DNA from: Consotaella aegiceratis
Lineage (GTDB): Bacteria > Pseudomonadota > Alphaproteobacteria > Rhizobiales > Rhizobiaceae
Assembly: GCF_036541425.1 (NCBI RefSeq)
Contig: NZ_JAZHFT010000005.1
Span: forward strand, 62,001 to 126,000
Reading direction: 5' to 3'
Length of the DNA stretch: 64,000 bases
This document shows positions 62,984 to 64,000 of this stretch, piece after piece (the first letter of the stretch is position 1; every line of letters starts with the position of its first letter). The position numbers were made by a program, and so were the translations under genes. Below the pieces are notes generated by a model. The model did not search any database. It had not been told where the DNA came from and worked only from the letters and a program-made list of their open reading frames with translations.

Positions 62984-64000
62984 TCAGAAACCGGCGGCCT
63001 GTCCGTCCTTGCGCGGATCGGAGCCGGCGACATAGCCGCCCTCGATGCGATGGATCAGTTGCGCGCCGCCGAAGCCGAAACTGGCGTCGGGCGCCTCCAG
63101 CTTGACGGCATGGCCGAGATCGGCCAGCGCGGAAAGGGTGGCATCGCCGAAGGCCGGCTCGATCGCCACCTCCCGGCCGTGGATGACGCGCCAGCGCGGC
63201 GCGTCGGCCGCCGTCTGCGGATCCTGGGCATGGGCCTGTGTGCGCAGAACCATCTGGACGTGGCCCTGCGCCTGCATGGGTCCGCCCATCAGCCCGAAGG
63301 CCATCAGCGGCTCGTCGCCCTTCGTCACGAAACCCGGGATGATCGTGTGGAACGGGCGCTTGGAGGGGCCGACCTGGTTGGGATGACCGGCTTCCAGCGT
63401 GAACCCGTAGCCGCGGTTCTGCAGCGCGATCCCGGTGCCCGGCACGACGACGCCCGAACCGAAGCCGGAATAGTTCGACTGGATATAGGAGACCATCATG
63501 CCGCTCTCGTCGGCAGCGCTGAGGCAGACCGTACCGCCCTCCCGAGGCGCGCCGGCGCCGAAATCCTGCGCCACATCCCGTTTCACCAGCGCTGCCCGCC
63601 GCGCCAGATAGGCGGGGTCGAGGAGATGATCGACGGTGACGGTCGTCATGAAGCGAAGCTCGGCGACATAGGCCGCGAGATCGGCAAAGGCGAGCTTCAT
63701 CGCCTCGATCTGCAGGTGCAGCGCCTCCGGCGTATCCGGATCGAGTTCGGCGATGCCGAGCTGTTCCAGCATGCCGAGCGCCATCAGGGCGGCGATCCCC
63801 TGCCCGTTCGGCGGAATCTCGTGCAGGCTCACGTCACCGAATTTCTGGGAGATCGTGCCGCACCAGTCGAGCGTGTGGCTCGCCATGTCGTCGACCGTAA
63901 GGGCCGCCCCGTGCTCCTCGGCAAACGCGGCGATGCGTTCGGCCAGTTCGCCGCGATAAAAATCTTCGCCGCCCGACTCGGCGATCAGCCGCAACGTCCT
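62984..64000 (-). CDS. Gamma-glutamyltransferase-family protein, 5'-truncated by the window
   Basis: The C-terminal 338 residues of a GGT-family Ntn-hydrolase; the frame runs off the right edge. The expected autoprocessing/nucleophile Thr is in GGTVCLSAADESG, followed by SYIQSNYSGFGSG and NRGYGFTLEAGHPN. The segment resembles the GGT-like YwrD/oxamate-type group more than classical GgtA. It would hydrolyse gamma-glutamyl or similar amides. It is upstream of, and coupled to, the split chromate transporter genes. The N-terminus, including any signal peptide, is not visible. Confidence 0.87.
   Translation of the reverse strand, partial: RTLRLIAESGGEDFYRGELAERIAAFAEEHGAALTVDDMASHTLDWCGTISQKFGDVSLHEIPPNGQGIAALMALGMLEQLGIAELDPDTPEALHLQIEAMKLAFADLAAYVAELRFMTTVTVDHLLDPAYLARRAALVKRDVAQDFGAGAPREGGTVCLSAADESGMMVSYIQSNYSGFGSGVVVPGTGIALQNRGYGFTLEAGHPNQVGPSKRPFHTIIPGFVTKGDEPLMAFGLMGGPMQAQGHVQMVLRTQAHAQDPQTAADAPRWRVIHGREVAIEPAFGDATLSALADLGHAVKLEAPDASFGFGGAQLIHRIEGGYVAGSDPRKDGQAAGF

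Overview
The window is about 64 kb of high-GC DNA from an alphaproteobacterium, most likely in the order Hyphomicrobiales (Rhizobiales). The evidence is the codon use, the many 4-base ATGA gene overlaps, the density of ABC and TRAP uptake systems, an arginase/ornithine cyclodeaminase pair, and an interspersed palindrome of a type I associate with rhizobial genomes. The genus cannot be fixed from sequence alone. No rRNA, tRNA, CRISPR array, transposase or plasmid gene was seen.

Layout: (1) 1-3.9 kb: the end of a fused DppD-DppF peptide-transporter ATPase and two convergent PHP-type CehA/McbA metallohydrolases. (2) 4.0-9.8 kb, minus strand: a drug-type ABC exporter in the same gene order as E. 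coli cecR-ybhG-ybhF-ybhS-ybhR, probably self-repressed. (3) 10.0-27.3 kb: a complete formate hydrogenlyase island. hydN-fdhF is read leftward. A rightward run encodes hyfA-B-C-D-E-F-G-H-I, hycH/hyfJ, hycI, a FocA-type formate channel and fdhD, followed by a convergent LysR regulator. The formate dehydrogenase has Cys in place of selenocysteine. No FhlA/HyfR activator and no convincing sigma-54 promoter are present. The 392-bp divergent region is AT-rich and carries repeated ATCGAAC/GTTCGAT elements that can pair in two exclusive ways.

(4) 27.5-40.9 kb: a divergent catabolic locus. Leftward are GntR, creatininase-family hydrolase, ketopantoate-reductase-like enzyme, SDR, M20 peptidase and amidase, all translationally coupled. 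Rightward are a dipeptide-type ABC importer (dppABCDF-like) and an M32 carboxypeptidase. Repeated CACTGTTC elements in the shared promoter suggest the GntR protein controls both arms. The substrate is unknown but probably amide- or peptide-like. (5) 41.0-48.6 kb: LacI, GH88 unsaturated glucuronyl hydrolase, TRAP transporter and a DUF2264 protein, which together look like a locus for using unsaturated uronate oligosaccharides. (6) 48.6-50.3 kb: a medium-chain oxidoreductase with a MarR regulator and two near-identical 19-bp operators.

(7) 50.6-59.7 kb: an arginine/ornithine/opine-type module. An M20 amidohydrolase and a polar amino-acid ABC importer with two binding proteins lie opposite an FCD-GntR regulator with a perfect inverted-repeat operator. 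They are followed by arginase-ornithine cyclodeaminase opposite an Lrp/AsnC regulator. (8) 59.9-64.0 kb: an M28-like peptidase with an altered active-site motif, a split chromate transporter and the end of a gamma-glutamyltransferase.

Taken together, the cell can ferment through formate to H2 and CO2 under anoxia and scavenges peptides, amides, arginine-type compounds and uronates. The hydrogenlyase island is the best understood part. The GntR/creatininase/amidase/Dpp locus is the best candidate for an undescribed pathway.
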